From the NCBI RefSeq assembly GCF_900496995.4, contig NC_044004.1:55768224-55832223 (forward strand): a DNA stretch of 64,000 bases. Direction: 5' to 3'. The notes beneath the pieces were generated by a model that was not told where the DNA came from, did not search any database, and saw nothing but the letters and a program-made list of their open reading frames with translations. The position numbers were made by a program, and so were the translations under genes. This DNA comes from Aquila chrysaetos chrysaetos (Eukaryota > Chordata > Aves > Accipitriformes > Accipitridae). Below, piece by piece: positions 24,031 through 35,800 of this stretch (position 1 is its first letter; every line of letters starts with the position of its first letter).

Positions 24031-24960
24031 GGCCTCGCGATGCGGAGTGAGGGAGAGGTCCCGCCCCCCTTTAAAAGGACAGGCGCTCGGCGCGGGGGGC
24101 GGGGCACTGACGGCCCGGGAGAGCGGCGAGGGAGGGGGCGGAGTCCCGGGCGGCGGCGGCCCCCAGGGCGGGAGGCTCCGCCCGCCCCGGCTGTGGCGGC
24201 CGCGGCCTGCCGCCGAGCCGACGCCGCGGCTCCGCCTGGCGTCCCCGTCGAGCTGCCCGGCCCGGATTCCCCCCCCTCACCCCCCTTCCGCCCTCCGCCG
24301 TTGTTTCACGGGAACGGAGGCGCAGTCCCCGCTCGTCCCGGCCCGGGGACGCGCTCCCGCGGCGCCGGTGGTGCCTGGGGTGGCGCGGAGCGTCTCCCGC
24401 GGAGGAGCGGGCCGCCCGCCAGGCGGGTCCGGCTGGCCGCCCGGCGGCGATCAGGGCGGGCTTTCTGGCGTGCCGGCTGCTGCCGGGCGGGGGAGTCGCT
24501 TCACGAGTCTCACCCTCTGAGAGCTAAAGTCTGACTGAAATAATAAAATAAAATAAAATAAAATAAAATAAAATAAAATAAAATAAAAAAATATAAGCGT
24601 ACCTAGAGCGTGCTGGGAGCCGGAGCAGCCGCCCGAGGGGCAGCTGCCCGCTCGTCGCCGCAGGCCGCGGTGCCGGCCCTCCCTCAGCCCCACGCCCCTG
24701 CGCGCCCGCGGCCGCCCTGCCCCGGAGCCGCCCGGCCCCCACTCGCCTCCCCTAACCCGAGGCGTGAGGGCCGGGTCCTACCGGCCTCCCCCCCGCCCGG
24801 GGCCTTCCGGAGGGGGAGAGACCCGGCTGCCGCTTCGGGGAAAGGCGGCGACGGCCGCCGCTGCTGCCCAGGCAGGGGATGGGGTGTCGGGGCGCGGTGG
24901 GGTCGCCGGCGGCAGAGGTGGGTGCCTGAAGTCACCGAGCGCCCCGACTCGTTTATTAGG
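24031..24960. promoter_or_regulatory. Upstream part of H2AZ1 CpG island, possible divergent promoter
   Basis: A GC-rich, CpG-dense block continues about 1 kb upstream of H2AZ1. It includes TTTAAAAGG near 24070 and many GC boxes. Long plus-strand ORFs here (for example 23527-24534 and 24610-25131) are proline, arginine and glycine-rich and reflect base composition. Divergent plus-strand transcription from this island is plausible but not shown by the sequence. Confidence 0.6.
24541..24594. repeat. (AAAAT)n microsatellite
   Basis: About ten copies of a 5-bp AAAAT unit, ending in an A-run, set inside an otherwise CpG-rich island. Confidence 0.95.
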
Positions 24961-26657
24961 GCTTATTTATTGCCAGGTCCCATGCCTGTACCGAGCCTAG
25001 CTCTGCCTCGCCTTTTACTCGAGTTGCTTTGGGTCTGCCGGTTGAAGGCTTCCCCAATAAAGTTAATTGACTTGGCGTACAAGGCACCTCAGAAGCAGCC
25101 TGAAGGAGATTACGTCCCGGGCTTGGGATGAGGAGCTCCTACACTGCATTAGCGAAGACACGAGGTCGCCCAGTGCCTTGAAGGAGGACGAAGTCGCGTC
25201 TGCTCTTCATGATGCTGGGGGCAGGGAGGTGCCAGCACGGCCAACAACTCCACGCACGTGCACTGGTTTTTATTTTTACCTCCATCTTATGCAAGAGATG
25301 CGTGATTACCAAGGGCAACCCTGCCTCAGACCCATTTGTCTCACTGGATATTTCACAAACCATGGTTAAAAACTGTTCATCGTTAATTTGGTTCCAAATA
25401 TAACATTTAATTAATGCAGTGCGGATCTTTGCAGCTTGGGCACTTCAAATCCCTGCCTGTATTTCCCTGAAATGAAGCCTTAGCCCTGTTGGTTTTTAGT
25501 TTCTTTTTTTTTTTTTCAGGTGCCATTTTCAGTACAGCATTATTACTTCTACTTCAGGAAAAAAGCAGCCTAGCCATTTAACCTCAGAGCTCAGCTGGGG
25601 GTGTTCTCAGTTAAACCACCTCCTTCAACTCCAAAAAAGTAACAATTCATTGTGCTTTTCCAGAACACCATAAATCTCTGTTATCTGAGAGATACCCCAT
25701 TCATCTGTGAGTATGCAATGCGCCCAGGGAGAAACCCTGGCCCTTCAACGGCTGAATAGCTCTTTAGAAGGAAGACTGTATCTGTCATGTGCTTTACCAA
25801 TCTAATCACAAAACCGCCACATTAGATGTTCATGTATTTCCTTTACCTTGATATTGAAGGGGTCCCAAGCACGATGAGTACTCTTACAGACAGATGTTTA
25901 ATGGGAGATATTGCTGAGGGCATAAATCTGTTATGAGGATTCTCTCCTCGCCATAACTTTTTCACTTTTTTCAGGTCTACAACAAGCAAAATACTCAGAA
26001 CTCTAAGGAGGGTATGTGCGGATCCCTAGAGCTCCACTTCAAGGTCTTTCCAGCTGTTCAATGAAATAGTAAAGATGTAAAACTTTGTGGCTCTTCTGCT
26101 CCTTCGGCTGACCCCAAATACTTGGTCCCCTGGTTACAAAGGACCCTTTGCTCGAGCCTCCAGACAGCCTCAGGCCACATCGTCAATGCCTTCAACACCC
26201 GAGTTTCAGTTCAGGCATTTTGTGTTAGCTGCCGCTTCAGGGTGGGGAGACCTACTTCCAGGCACAAGCACAGAGAGGCAGGATGGAATTGAGAGCAGAC
26301 ACTCCTACATGCAGGAATCTGGCAGTTTGTTTTTATGTAACTGTCTGATGCCTCTCTCTATTTGAAGCATTAGTTGTTTATGTTCTCCTTCAGCAAGCAA
26401 GAAGAGGGCTTGGGGTTTTTTTTTTAAAGTTTAAAAACAAACCTCAAGATTTTACAGAAGCCTGCAGAAGTTAAGATTTCGTTCACCTTGCTATTTTAAA
26501 AATGATTTCTGTCCAAAGTGCCTACAGCAAGGATCCATTTGCCCTTTTCCTTATGAGGAAGAAGAGCCAAGTTGCAGGCCATAGGACCCTCTGGGAACAG
26601 CATTTGAGATCTAGAAGGAAAAAAATTGATTTTTTTCTCCCTGTTTTCTGTCCACAG
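24961..26657. other. Intergenic spacer upstream of the Sel1-repeat gene
   Basis: Ordinary-composition sequence. An AATAAA occurs at 25056-25061. No coding exon with supporting splice sites was found. A non-coding first exon of the downstream gene could lie here or in the CpG island, but I cannot place it. Confidence 0.5.
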
Positions 26658-26809
26658 AAGTTCTAGGAAGCAGAACAAAAAGGTCTCCTACCAGATGGAG
26701 ATAATCCTTGCCACAGACCTTCCCCGCTTCCCACGTGAGCTTCCCCGACAGCTCGCTTTGGCTGCACGCTTTCAGCTGCCCAGGGCTCCCTACAGCTGGG
26801 ATTACACAG
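26658..26809 (+). CDS. Candidate first coding exon of the Sel1-repeat gene
   Basis: A 152-bp segment between a strong acceptor (TTTTCTGTCCACAG) and a near-perfect donor (ACACAG|GTAAGG). It is open in the frame that ends in phase 1 and includes ATG at 26695-26697. Peptide from the ATG includes MEIILATDLPRFPRELP and ends APYSWDYT. No domain is recognised, and it could instead be a non-coding exon. Translation upstream of the ATG stays open, so the true start may lie in an earlier exon. Confidence 0.5.
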
Positions 26810-29800
26810 GTAAGGCAGCCTAACACTGAAGGTTAAGCTAATGCAAGAACATGTATTTACCAAACACATCAGGTTAGGGACATGTCAGGTAGAGTACATG
26901 AAACTAGCCTCACATCACCCTACGCTAGCTAACTAGCCTCTCTAACGAGCACAACCTGAAGTCCCCCCCGCCCTGATATTTAATGAGAGAAATTAAAACT
27001 AACTTAGGTATACCAGGAGCAACCCCAAAGCAACTTCAGACGCAGCTGTGAGCACACATAACTCAACCTCAATCCCACATACACAAAGGGAGCACTTAAC
27101 TATCTCTATCTTCTTAATGAAACCAGTACCCCAAGCCTAACCCCCCAAGTGTCTTACCCAGTTTTTCTAGTGTAACCACCTCATAGGGGAGAAAGAAGGT
27201 ATCCTTCAAGGGGGGCAGAGCAGACTAACAGGCTTTCATTTGTCCAATTAACATTAATAGGTCCCTTTAAAAAGGTGAAAAATCCCTCTAAAAGGAAAGG
27301 TTATGGGGAACCTCGTGAGGAAAGATGTAGTCATGTAGTGGGTCTAGAAAGGGAACTGCTGATAGTCGGGCTTGTGTAATGGTATTCATACCCTGTGGTC
27401 TCAGTGGCGAGGCATGCTGGTGTATCTTTTTATTATCTTTGAAGGCCACAGCGGTGAAGGGCTTTGCATCATTTACCCAGCCTTTGTGCCACTGCTTTAT
27501 TAGTATTGAGTTTTTCTGATGCTTCTCATTACAAGATGTTGTATCTGTACAAAACCATTGTCTGTGTTAGGTATCTTGTGACTTGACCTCCTTTCGTTGT
27601 AGTACATTACACGCAATCCAACAGACAGGCTGCTGATATGGTGTTCCTGGACCGCAGGCGCTTCACACCCACCCTGTGAAGCTAGACAGCTTTGCCAGTG
27701 GTACGCCTGCCAGCTCTGACCGAGCGCTGTGCCCTGCCTTAGCAGGCTTTGTGCACGTCCTTGCTGAGGGGCAGTCAGCCTTGCAGTGTGAGCAACCAGG
27801 TAAGGATTACCTCCCCTTTGGAGACGGAGGGTTGTAGCTGAGGGACATTCAATCACCTGGCTATGTTCTCAGACCATGTTTTTCAAAACATCTTAGGAGA
27901 ATTGTAGTGTAGTACTGCTTTCCTTTCTATGCTTTCTACTACTTCATATGATTTCCTTGGACACTAACAATCATTTCCACTTGCCTCCAAAATATGGACA
28001 CATTCTCTAAAGCAGGGACCACTTCTCACCCCTCACCAATTACTAGGCTATGAACACGGTATTATTTGGACTTTCTCTTGACTTTGTTTCATGCAGCATT
28101 TTAGTTTCTGCAGAAGTGGTGGGGATCATCCTCATTAGTAGACTAATGGATGAAGCACTTGCAGAAAGCTCTTTGTATCACGTCCCTCAGGTAACTTGGC
28201 AGTTTCTGGATCCTGAACGAGTTTATGTGGAAGATACACACCTAGATGCTCAGCCCTGCCGTGGTGTTCCTGGGATGCAAATTTGAGTATCTGGGAAACT
28301 TCAAAGCCACACAGGAGAAGGCATTTGAAGAATTCATTTTTTTAGGTGACAGATAAGCAGAGACAGCTTAGTTTTTAGTATACAGTTTTTAGTCAGAGGT
28401 TTTACTGTGCCTAACTGTGACTTAACTCCCTGTTAGGTGAGTAATTCAGTTCGTTGTTTTTTTTTTTTTTTTTTTTAAGTCTGTAACCACCGCTTACATT
28501 CATTTAGGCTCTATTTTTGTGGTGAGATCAATTACAGTACAGCTTGTATTTACCCCTGGGGTCCTCCCCCCTTGCAGAAGGCTTCCCTGCTGCCCTTTTG
28601 CAGGACCTCTATCAAATAACAGGGTTCTGCTCAGTTGGGTCTCTCTGCTGGCTGCTGTGTTTGGGTTCAGGAAAATCACATCCTCTCTGGTTGCACTGTG
28701 GTGTTGTGCATAGTGATGAATGGATGCAACTGTTCGGTTTAACAGATACGTTTATTAATCTGGTATCTGGAAACAGCTTCGCACGTCTCCATAATAGATC
28801 TACGGATAACACTTGCATACTGATTTCAGACAGACTTGAACTGCCCTTATATCTACGCTGGTGTTCATTGTATGATCTTGTATCAGCTATTAATAGTGTC
28901 ATAATGACTAGTCTGAATAGATTTTTATCTTGTTCTTGTTTAGCCAGCTGCGAAAGGAAGCTATAGCTAGTTAGGCAAAATGAAACGCGAGTCTGTCAGA
29001 GACAGTGCCAGCCAGAACTCCTTTCCCTCATCCTTCCCATCGTCTTACACAGAAACTTATCCTCCCCCACTCTCTTCTTGTTGCTGCGTGCCTCTATCCT
29101 CCCTGTTAGCCACATTTGAGCTCCATCCAGTGTAGTTACTGCAGTAACATTTATTTGTGTTGTGCTATAAAGCCATATGCAAGTACCTACTCCAACTGTG
29201 TTCAAGTTGGGGAACTCTCAGGGTGGATCTAATTTGCCCTGTGATGCCTATGCCCAGAGGATGTTGTAATTAAATAGGCTTGTACCAGTTGTAGCAATTT
29301 GGTTATACCGATTTCTTTTCCTAAGAAAGCAACCTGGAAAAATCTTTTTGGGCTAATCGCTTCTTGTTGTTTAATCTACCATCGCTCTTAGACTAAGCCT
29401 AGACTGTAAAGAGTCTGCATCTGAGGTGGTATTGTGTTTGCTTTGAACAGGCGGTGTGCTATGAGCTTGTCTTATTTTGGTTCATTCTTTCAGTAATATA
29501 TATTATATAATTCTTTCAATAATGGTGTGTTTCTTCAATCAGTTTGCTTACTAAAAGATTTAAGTTAATTTGGAACAGAGAGTAGTAAATGTTAAAAACC
29601 AAATGAGAAGGGATGAATGCAATGTTTCACATCTGTCTTTCAGTGCAATCCTTTGAAAAGAAAAGAAAATCCTTTCTTTTCTCTGTGGGACACCAGCTCT
29701 CCCAAACAGCAACTTTGTCCTATTAACTCTTTACACTCACAGTCACCCATTCTTCTTCCAGCACTTGACATCAACCTTTCAACTGAAGGGGAGTATCTGA

Positions 29801-32800
29801 GCGCTTCTAGCCCTGACCTTGCCAATGCTCAAGGAAGGAAAGAGAAACTGTCTGATTAGAGAAGTCCTTTATGTGAAAAAGAAAAAGGAAGAAAATTGTG
29901 TTTTCCTGAACATGGCTGGTTCCAGGTTTTCAATCAAAATGCTCCTTTGCAGGAGCTGGAAATGGTTCTTCACAACTTGTTCTGTGAAGATGAAAGGGAA
30001 AATAGAAATGCCACCTGCCCCTTGAAAGAGCAGAGAGAAAATTTACTGGGGGGCTTGTCCTTTCCTTGCCAAAGTTGTTGCAGGTAGAAGGGATCCAATT
30101 CTTCTTTGTTGGCAGGAGGCAGCTACTACAGCCATCCTTTGTTTCTAGACTGGCAACCTGGTTTACTTCTTCCTTGTGGTGTAAGTTGATTTTTGTAGAG
30201 AAGTAACTCAGGCTCACAACTGGAATGAGACCCTGTACCACACCTGGCATAGCCCTCACTGAATAATGCATAATTAATAACAACAGGGTCTCATTTTTAG
30301 TCATCTGCAACAAAGAACTGCAAGCCCCAGGGTCTGTTTTATATTGAGAAAAGTACCGATTTCACAGAGCTAGGCGAGATGTCAGTATGAATATAACTAT
30401 TACCAATACGCCTTTACAAACAACAATAAGAATAACTCAGGAGCTTACTTCTGCCAAAATTTGGGATTGCAGCTATAGGATGGCTCATTCCCAAGAAGAA
30501 TGACTCCTTGAGAGGTTGGGTTTTTTTTAATCTTTAAATTCTAATAATAGTAGCTAAAAAAGGAGAAGGGTAAGTAGGCGTTAGACTCCTCACCTTCTTT
30601 CATCTCTTCCTGGCTCTTTGCTGCAGTAAAGGTCCTTCTGCTCTGGACTCGTTTAGAAGTTTCTGAGTTATTTTAGTTTCCTTAATGCAGAGTTTTGCAC
30701 TTGGAAGCGATTGATCCTGCAGTATGACTATTAATGTCCAATTAAATTTGATATACTGTGAAAATGGTTCACACTTTGACCAGGGGCATAAAGATGGATC
30801 TCTTCAACCATAACGGGGCTGTGACTGAGCAAATGAAATTGGCCCAATGGTGGCAGCATAACATAAGAAATAAAATACAAGAGTATGAAGGGTTTCCTCT
30901 TCAGTAAGGTTATTAGCCTGAGTCATCACCGCCAAGAGGTATCCTTGTTCTTTGGGGGTGGGGTTGCCTTTAAAACCAAAGCATGCCACTTATCTTGCTG
31001 TAAAATTGGAAAGAAAACTATTTTATTTTTACTGTCAGGCAACCAGGCAAGGTCAGCACTTCGCATGAGATGGACCTTGTCTGACGGCCATCCGGTTAAG
31101 ATCCTGTGCTAGGACTTCAGAGCAGGCAAGGCAACATGCATTAGGGATCTTGTGTTAAAAAGAGATGTTTTCTTAGATATGAAGGGAAAACAGAATTTAG
31201 TGTCCAAAAGTCACTAGGTGGAGTTACTGCAGATGAATAGAAGCATAATTATACAGCTATGAAATGACTGCCTTTAACAAGTAAGCTCTTTTCTAGCTTA
31301 AAAAAAATAATCCGATCCTGTTGAATTTTGTGGGGGTTCTGTATGTTCTGATAATTTCCCAGTTATATATCATTGCACTTTTTCTAATTTTCTCACCTGG
31401 GACTCAGCCTGCATGTTCTTGCTTTTGTCCAAAATCCAACACATCACACCCCATGTGCCTGTGGAGACCATGCAATTGAAATAACAAGATAAAGAACTTT
31501 TGCAGTGGTGGGTAACGTTATCATTGCTTGTGAAGCGCTTTCCTTCTCATGCAAAAAGCAGAAAGAAAAAAACTTCAAGTTTGTCAAATACAACGATTTA
31601 CTGGTGGGGGCTTGCAACACCTGGGGGCAGGCTGAAGGAAGACAAATATTCAGCACAGAGAGAGTTAAACATCAATGGTTTGAAAGGATTTTGGCAGGAG
31701 CATCTTCTTTTCTATGGCTCTGCAAGGGGATGTGTATCCGTCCCTCTTTTATCTTAGTGAAGCAGCTGGGCTACTGCTGCCATAAATCAGGAGCAAAACT
31801 AAGGGACAGTGATGGGGAAGACTTATGGCAGGGCGGCAGCGCGTGGTGAGACAGGGAGCAGACCAGGTTGAAATGAGGCGCTCAGACCTCCTGCAGGAGG
31901 GAGAGATGGGGGACGCAAATCCTGCGGCGTGGCGGCAACGGGAGGGTAGGGGCAGTGCTGGTACCTCCCAGGCAAATCCTTCTCCAGGGTCTGGGACCCC
32001 CCACCCCCCCGGCTCAGCGTGGAGCAGGTGGGAGGTAAGTGTGGGGATGGGCTCAGGGTGGGAGTGCTGGCACCGGGGTGTTACGTGACGGCCTGGACCC
32101 CGCAGCTGGCTGGGCACACCGGGAAGCAATGCCAGCCCCTGAAAACCGCCGGTGCCAGGGTGGGTCGAAGCACGGGGAGCTGCTTGCACACCACAGCCCC
32201 TCAAATGGGAGTCTTGCAACGCCTTTCTCAGTGCCATGGCCTGGAGCAGACCCAATTGCAATGCCACCGAAGCATCTGCAGAGTCCCTGCGGCTTTCTGC
32301 TTACCAGCATAGGGAACGCAACGCAGGACTCGCCGATAGTTGTTGCAGTGCGGAGTTTGGGGAGCGGGGGCTTTTGCTAGCGCACAGTAACGTGTGGCAA
32401 CTTCCAGTGCAGTCATTATGGGTGGGATTTTTAGGCATTCCTCTTGATCACCTTTTTGACCTTGACCACCTGGCTTTGGCATATGGGTGACGGTGCAGGT
32501 GACACACCGAAGCTGCCATAGGAACCGGGTCACTTAAATACGCATGCACAGCCTGGTCTGGCTCCCTCACTGCCCTGTTCACTGGTGTAGCCCCACCGAT
32601 ACCACTGGGCTTCCTCTTGCTTTAGAGCAGCCCCAATGATGCAACATCTGAAACATGCAAAGTAGTTTCCCAATGAGTCACCACAGAAGAAAAGGGTGGG
32701 ATGAACAACCAAGAGCTCCCCCCAAGACTGTGAGGGTGGTTTCAGGCCAGTGGTCCGCTTCCCCGCCCTGCGTGAGGCAATGCAACAAGCTCCCCACGTT

Positions 32801-35800
32801 CCTGCGTTTGAGGTGGATGAATGCTCGTTGCCCAGCTGGGGTATCTGAGGAGCTGTCGGTTTCAGGGACCGCTGGTACACTGCGCCTTAGGTCCCCGGTG
32901 CCAGCCATGAGGGCGAAGGGCTGCGGACAACCAGCCTGGATGAAGCCCAGGGGACTCGCGCCTCTCTCTTGCATCCCTCCTGCGGGGACATCTCACTTCA
33001 GGGTGCCCCCTCTCCATCAGCAGCTGCTTCTTGAGAAGCATCATTATGTTTCCCCTCTCTCTTGGTCTTGGAGACATTTAAAACAGCACAACATTTACCT
33101 GAACACAGATGTGGCCACAGCCACAGCAGAGGGCAAAGGAGTATTCTTGCTAACTAATGATGAAAATGTGTGCTAACGTCTCTGCTTGCTGCGGGACTAG
33201 CTGTGTGCTTTTAGATGCCTGTTTGGATGTTGGTGGGCAGCCAAGCGAGGACTGTTTGTGGTGCCATCTCCCAAAGCTGGGATCAGTGCACTCCAGCACT
33301 TTGTGCATCTGCCTTTTGCCATGCATAGGTCTGTCTTCCTCACCCTTTAGGAAAGCTCAGGAAAAGAAAATAGACACCACCACCACCCCCCTCTCCCAAA
33401 ACCCCAAAATCAGATTAGGGATGCTCAGTGGGCCATTTCCAAAGGAACTGCCTGTGAAATGTTTTACTTGCTACATCTGCCAGTGCCTACACAACTGCAA
33501 AAAGCTGAAAGCCTCCCCACAAAAACCAGCCTGGGACAAAAAGTGGAGCCAGGAGCCAGGTACAGTGTCACCGCAGCGGTGAGGGTGGGAGCTGCCAGCA
33601 GCGGATGGCTGATGGTCACAGACATCGCCACGGAGAGGTGGTGTCCCACAGGGAGTATTCGTGTCAGGATGTACCCCCGTGGCAGTGGTGCACAGTCACA
33701 GCCCGTCTGTAGAGATTTCCCCCGTGACCTGCAGCAGCTTTACCGCCACATCCTTTCCCCATTCATTTAGAAATAGTTGGTTGGTTGTTTGCTGTTATGT
33801 GTAGCAGATCTATTGCAGGTCTGGTACAAACAGCTCCTCCCAAACACCACGTCTCCCACTCCTTTCCCGAGACTTCAGGCAGCCTCACGTGGAACATAAA
33901 GGAGATGCCACAGCCATGAGCATCTTGCAGCCCCCAAACCTGTACCCACAAAAACACCGCTGCTGCCTCTTACAGCATTGTGCAGCCTGTCTCCTGCAAT
34001 CACCTGAAACATCCCCCGAGATATTCCAGCCACTGCAACAGTGACAAAATAGCACAGTGACAGCATTATACAGTGCACGGTCACTGTGTGAAACCAGCCT
34101 CTTACTCAGCAGCCTTTGCTCTTCTTCAGAAATGCTGCCCTTCCCTTCACCAGAGATATGCACTCAGCTTCGCCTGAGCTGGACCCTTAACATCAGCCAT
34201 GTCTCCAGCAAGGAGCGCTTCTTACCATATTTCTAGCCATCGTAATTTTTTTCAGGACTATCATTTCCTCCTCTTAAATAAGAGCAAAAGCATTCAGCAG
34301 TAACTGGATCAATCTATGACTACATTTCCTCTTGGATTTGCCATTGGCTTACAGGGATTTACGTACCCATCAGTGCTTTCAGGCCCTGCAGGTCCCCATT
34401 GCATCACAGGAGAGCTGTGTTTGTCAAAATGTCTGGCAATCATCCTTGCCTGAGCAACAGCATTGCATGGGCTAAATGGGAGGGTCTCAAACAGAACAGC
34501 AAAATTTCCTACATCCCTAAGCTCATCAGCCAGAAAATCAAATGTTGGGGCATTTGCATGTTATTATTGCTTACCTATTTTATCTAGTTAGCCTAATTAG
34601 CTAACTAGGCTCATTTAATCCTCAGCATTCACTAATCCCAATTAGAGTTGGGCCTGAACCAGGACCTGCGTTCCAATTAGGAGATAACAAACTCTTGGCA
34701 ACCTGCTGCCTCCAGCGGTTGCTGCATCTGGTTGTGGTGTGTGGGAGCGCAGGAGCCCCCACGAAACAGCAAGGAAGTGCCAGACCCACACCACCCCTGC
34801 CTTCAAGCTCTACAGACAGCTGAGAAGCAGATCAGGACCTAAATGTGCTGTTTGCTTTGCAATGGTCTGCATATACATCGTGTGCTATACCCCCCAAAAA
34901 GATGAGGGGGAGTTGGTTTTTGCACCCATCCGTACCAGTTGCATCAAACCATCTGCAGTGGCCAGAGGAGCCCCCAGCTGTTAAAGCTCCTGTGTCTCGT
35001 CATCCTTTCCAGCTGCTTCTTGTCCCCTTGGCTCATTCTGAGCATGGCATGGTGACAAACCCACATACACACTGTAGCCCCTATTCACAAGTACACATAG
35101 CAATAAATTACTCCCAGATGAAAAAGGGCCCTTGTTCTGTGGCAGCCGCTGTTACCCGGAGGGACCTCAGGATTTGTTTCTGACTTGGCCATCGAAATGG
35201 GGCTGCTCGTCTCTGCTCTGCTCCTGCATCCACAAGAGAGGGAGAGTGGCATGCAGGGGGCCTGCAGGTGCTTCGGCACGTCCCCGTGAACATCAGACCC
35301 AAGAGTCCAGCATTGCTTGCACCAAAGCTGCAGAGCTGAAGGATGAGGTATTAGTGGTCTCCTCTGGATCATGCACCATCGGCGTGGTTTCTCTCAGCAC
35401 AGGGTCACACTGAGAAAGATGATCAGCACTTGCCTCCGGTGTTGTTTTCGAAGGCTGGTGTCTTCCATCCGGGACTGTCCCTGGCCTCTGTCTCCCCGTG
35501 TAGTAGGGAAGGGTTTTACCTTCTGCAGTGCTGGTGCCATTGGCGAGACACACTGCTTTTCCCTGCGGGGAGGCAAAAGGCTCCTGGTAAATTGTGTGGG
35601 CAGGAGGCTCCGTGTGGGGCTCCTGTAGCCTTTTCCTAACTCCGCTCTTCTTTCCCCTGCCAGGGATCTCTGACCCCGCCAAGATGTGGTTGCTCAAGTT
35701 GCCAGCTCCTTTCACTGGAAGCTAATAGCTAGCTCACTGAACAAAGAAAATCCAATTTGGCGTCAAAAAGCAAACAGCCCAATTCTGGTCTCTCATCTTT

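Noticed and set aside
23527-24534. 335-codon plus-strand ORF across the H2AZ1 promoter
   Set aside because: It spans the H2AZ1 TATA/CCAAT promoter and exon 1 on the opposite strand, is Pro/Arg/Gly-rich and has no domain. GC-rich DNA lacks stop codons.
35371-35628. ORF with an inner ATG at 35419 as first exon of the Sel1-repeat gene
   Set aside because: A short Cys/Arg-rich N-terminus before the membrane helix is conceivable, but the only in-frame donors (CTG|GTGTCT, CGT|GTAGTA) are weak. The 26658 and 28114 segments have much better splice sites.
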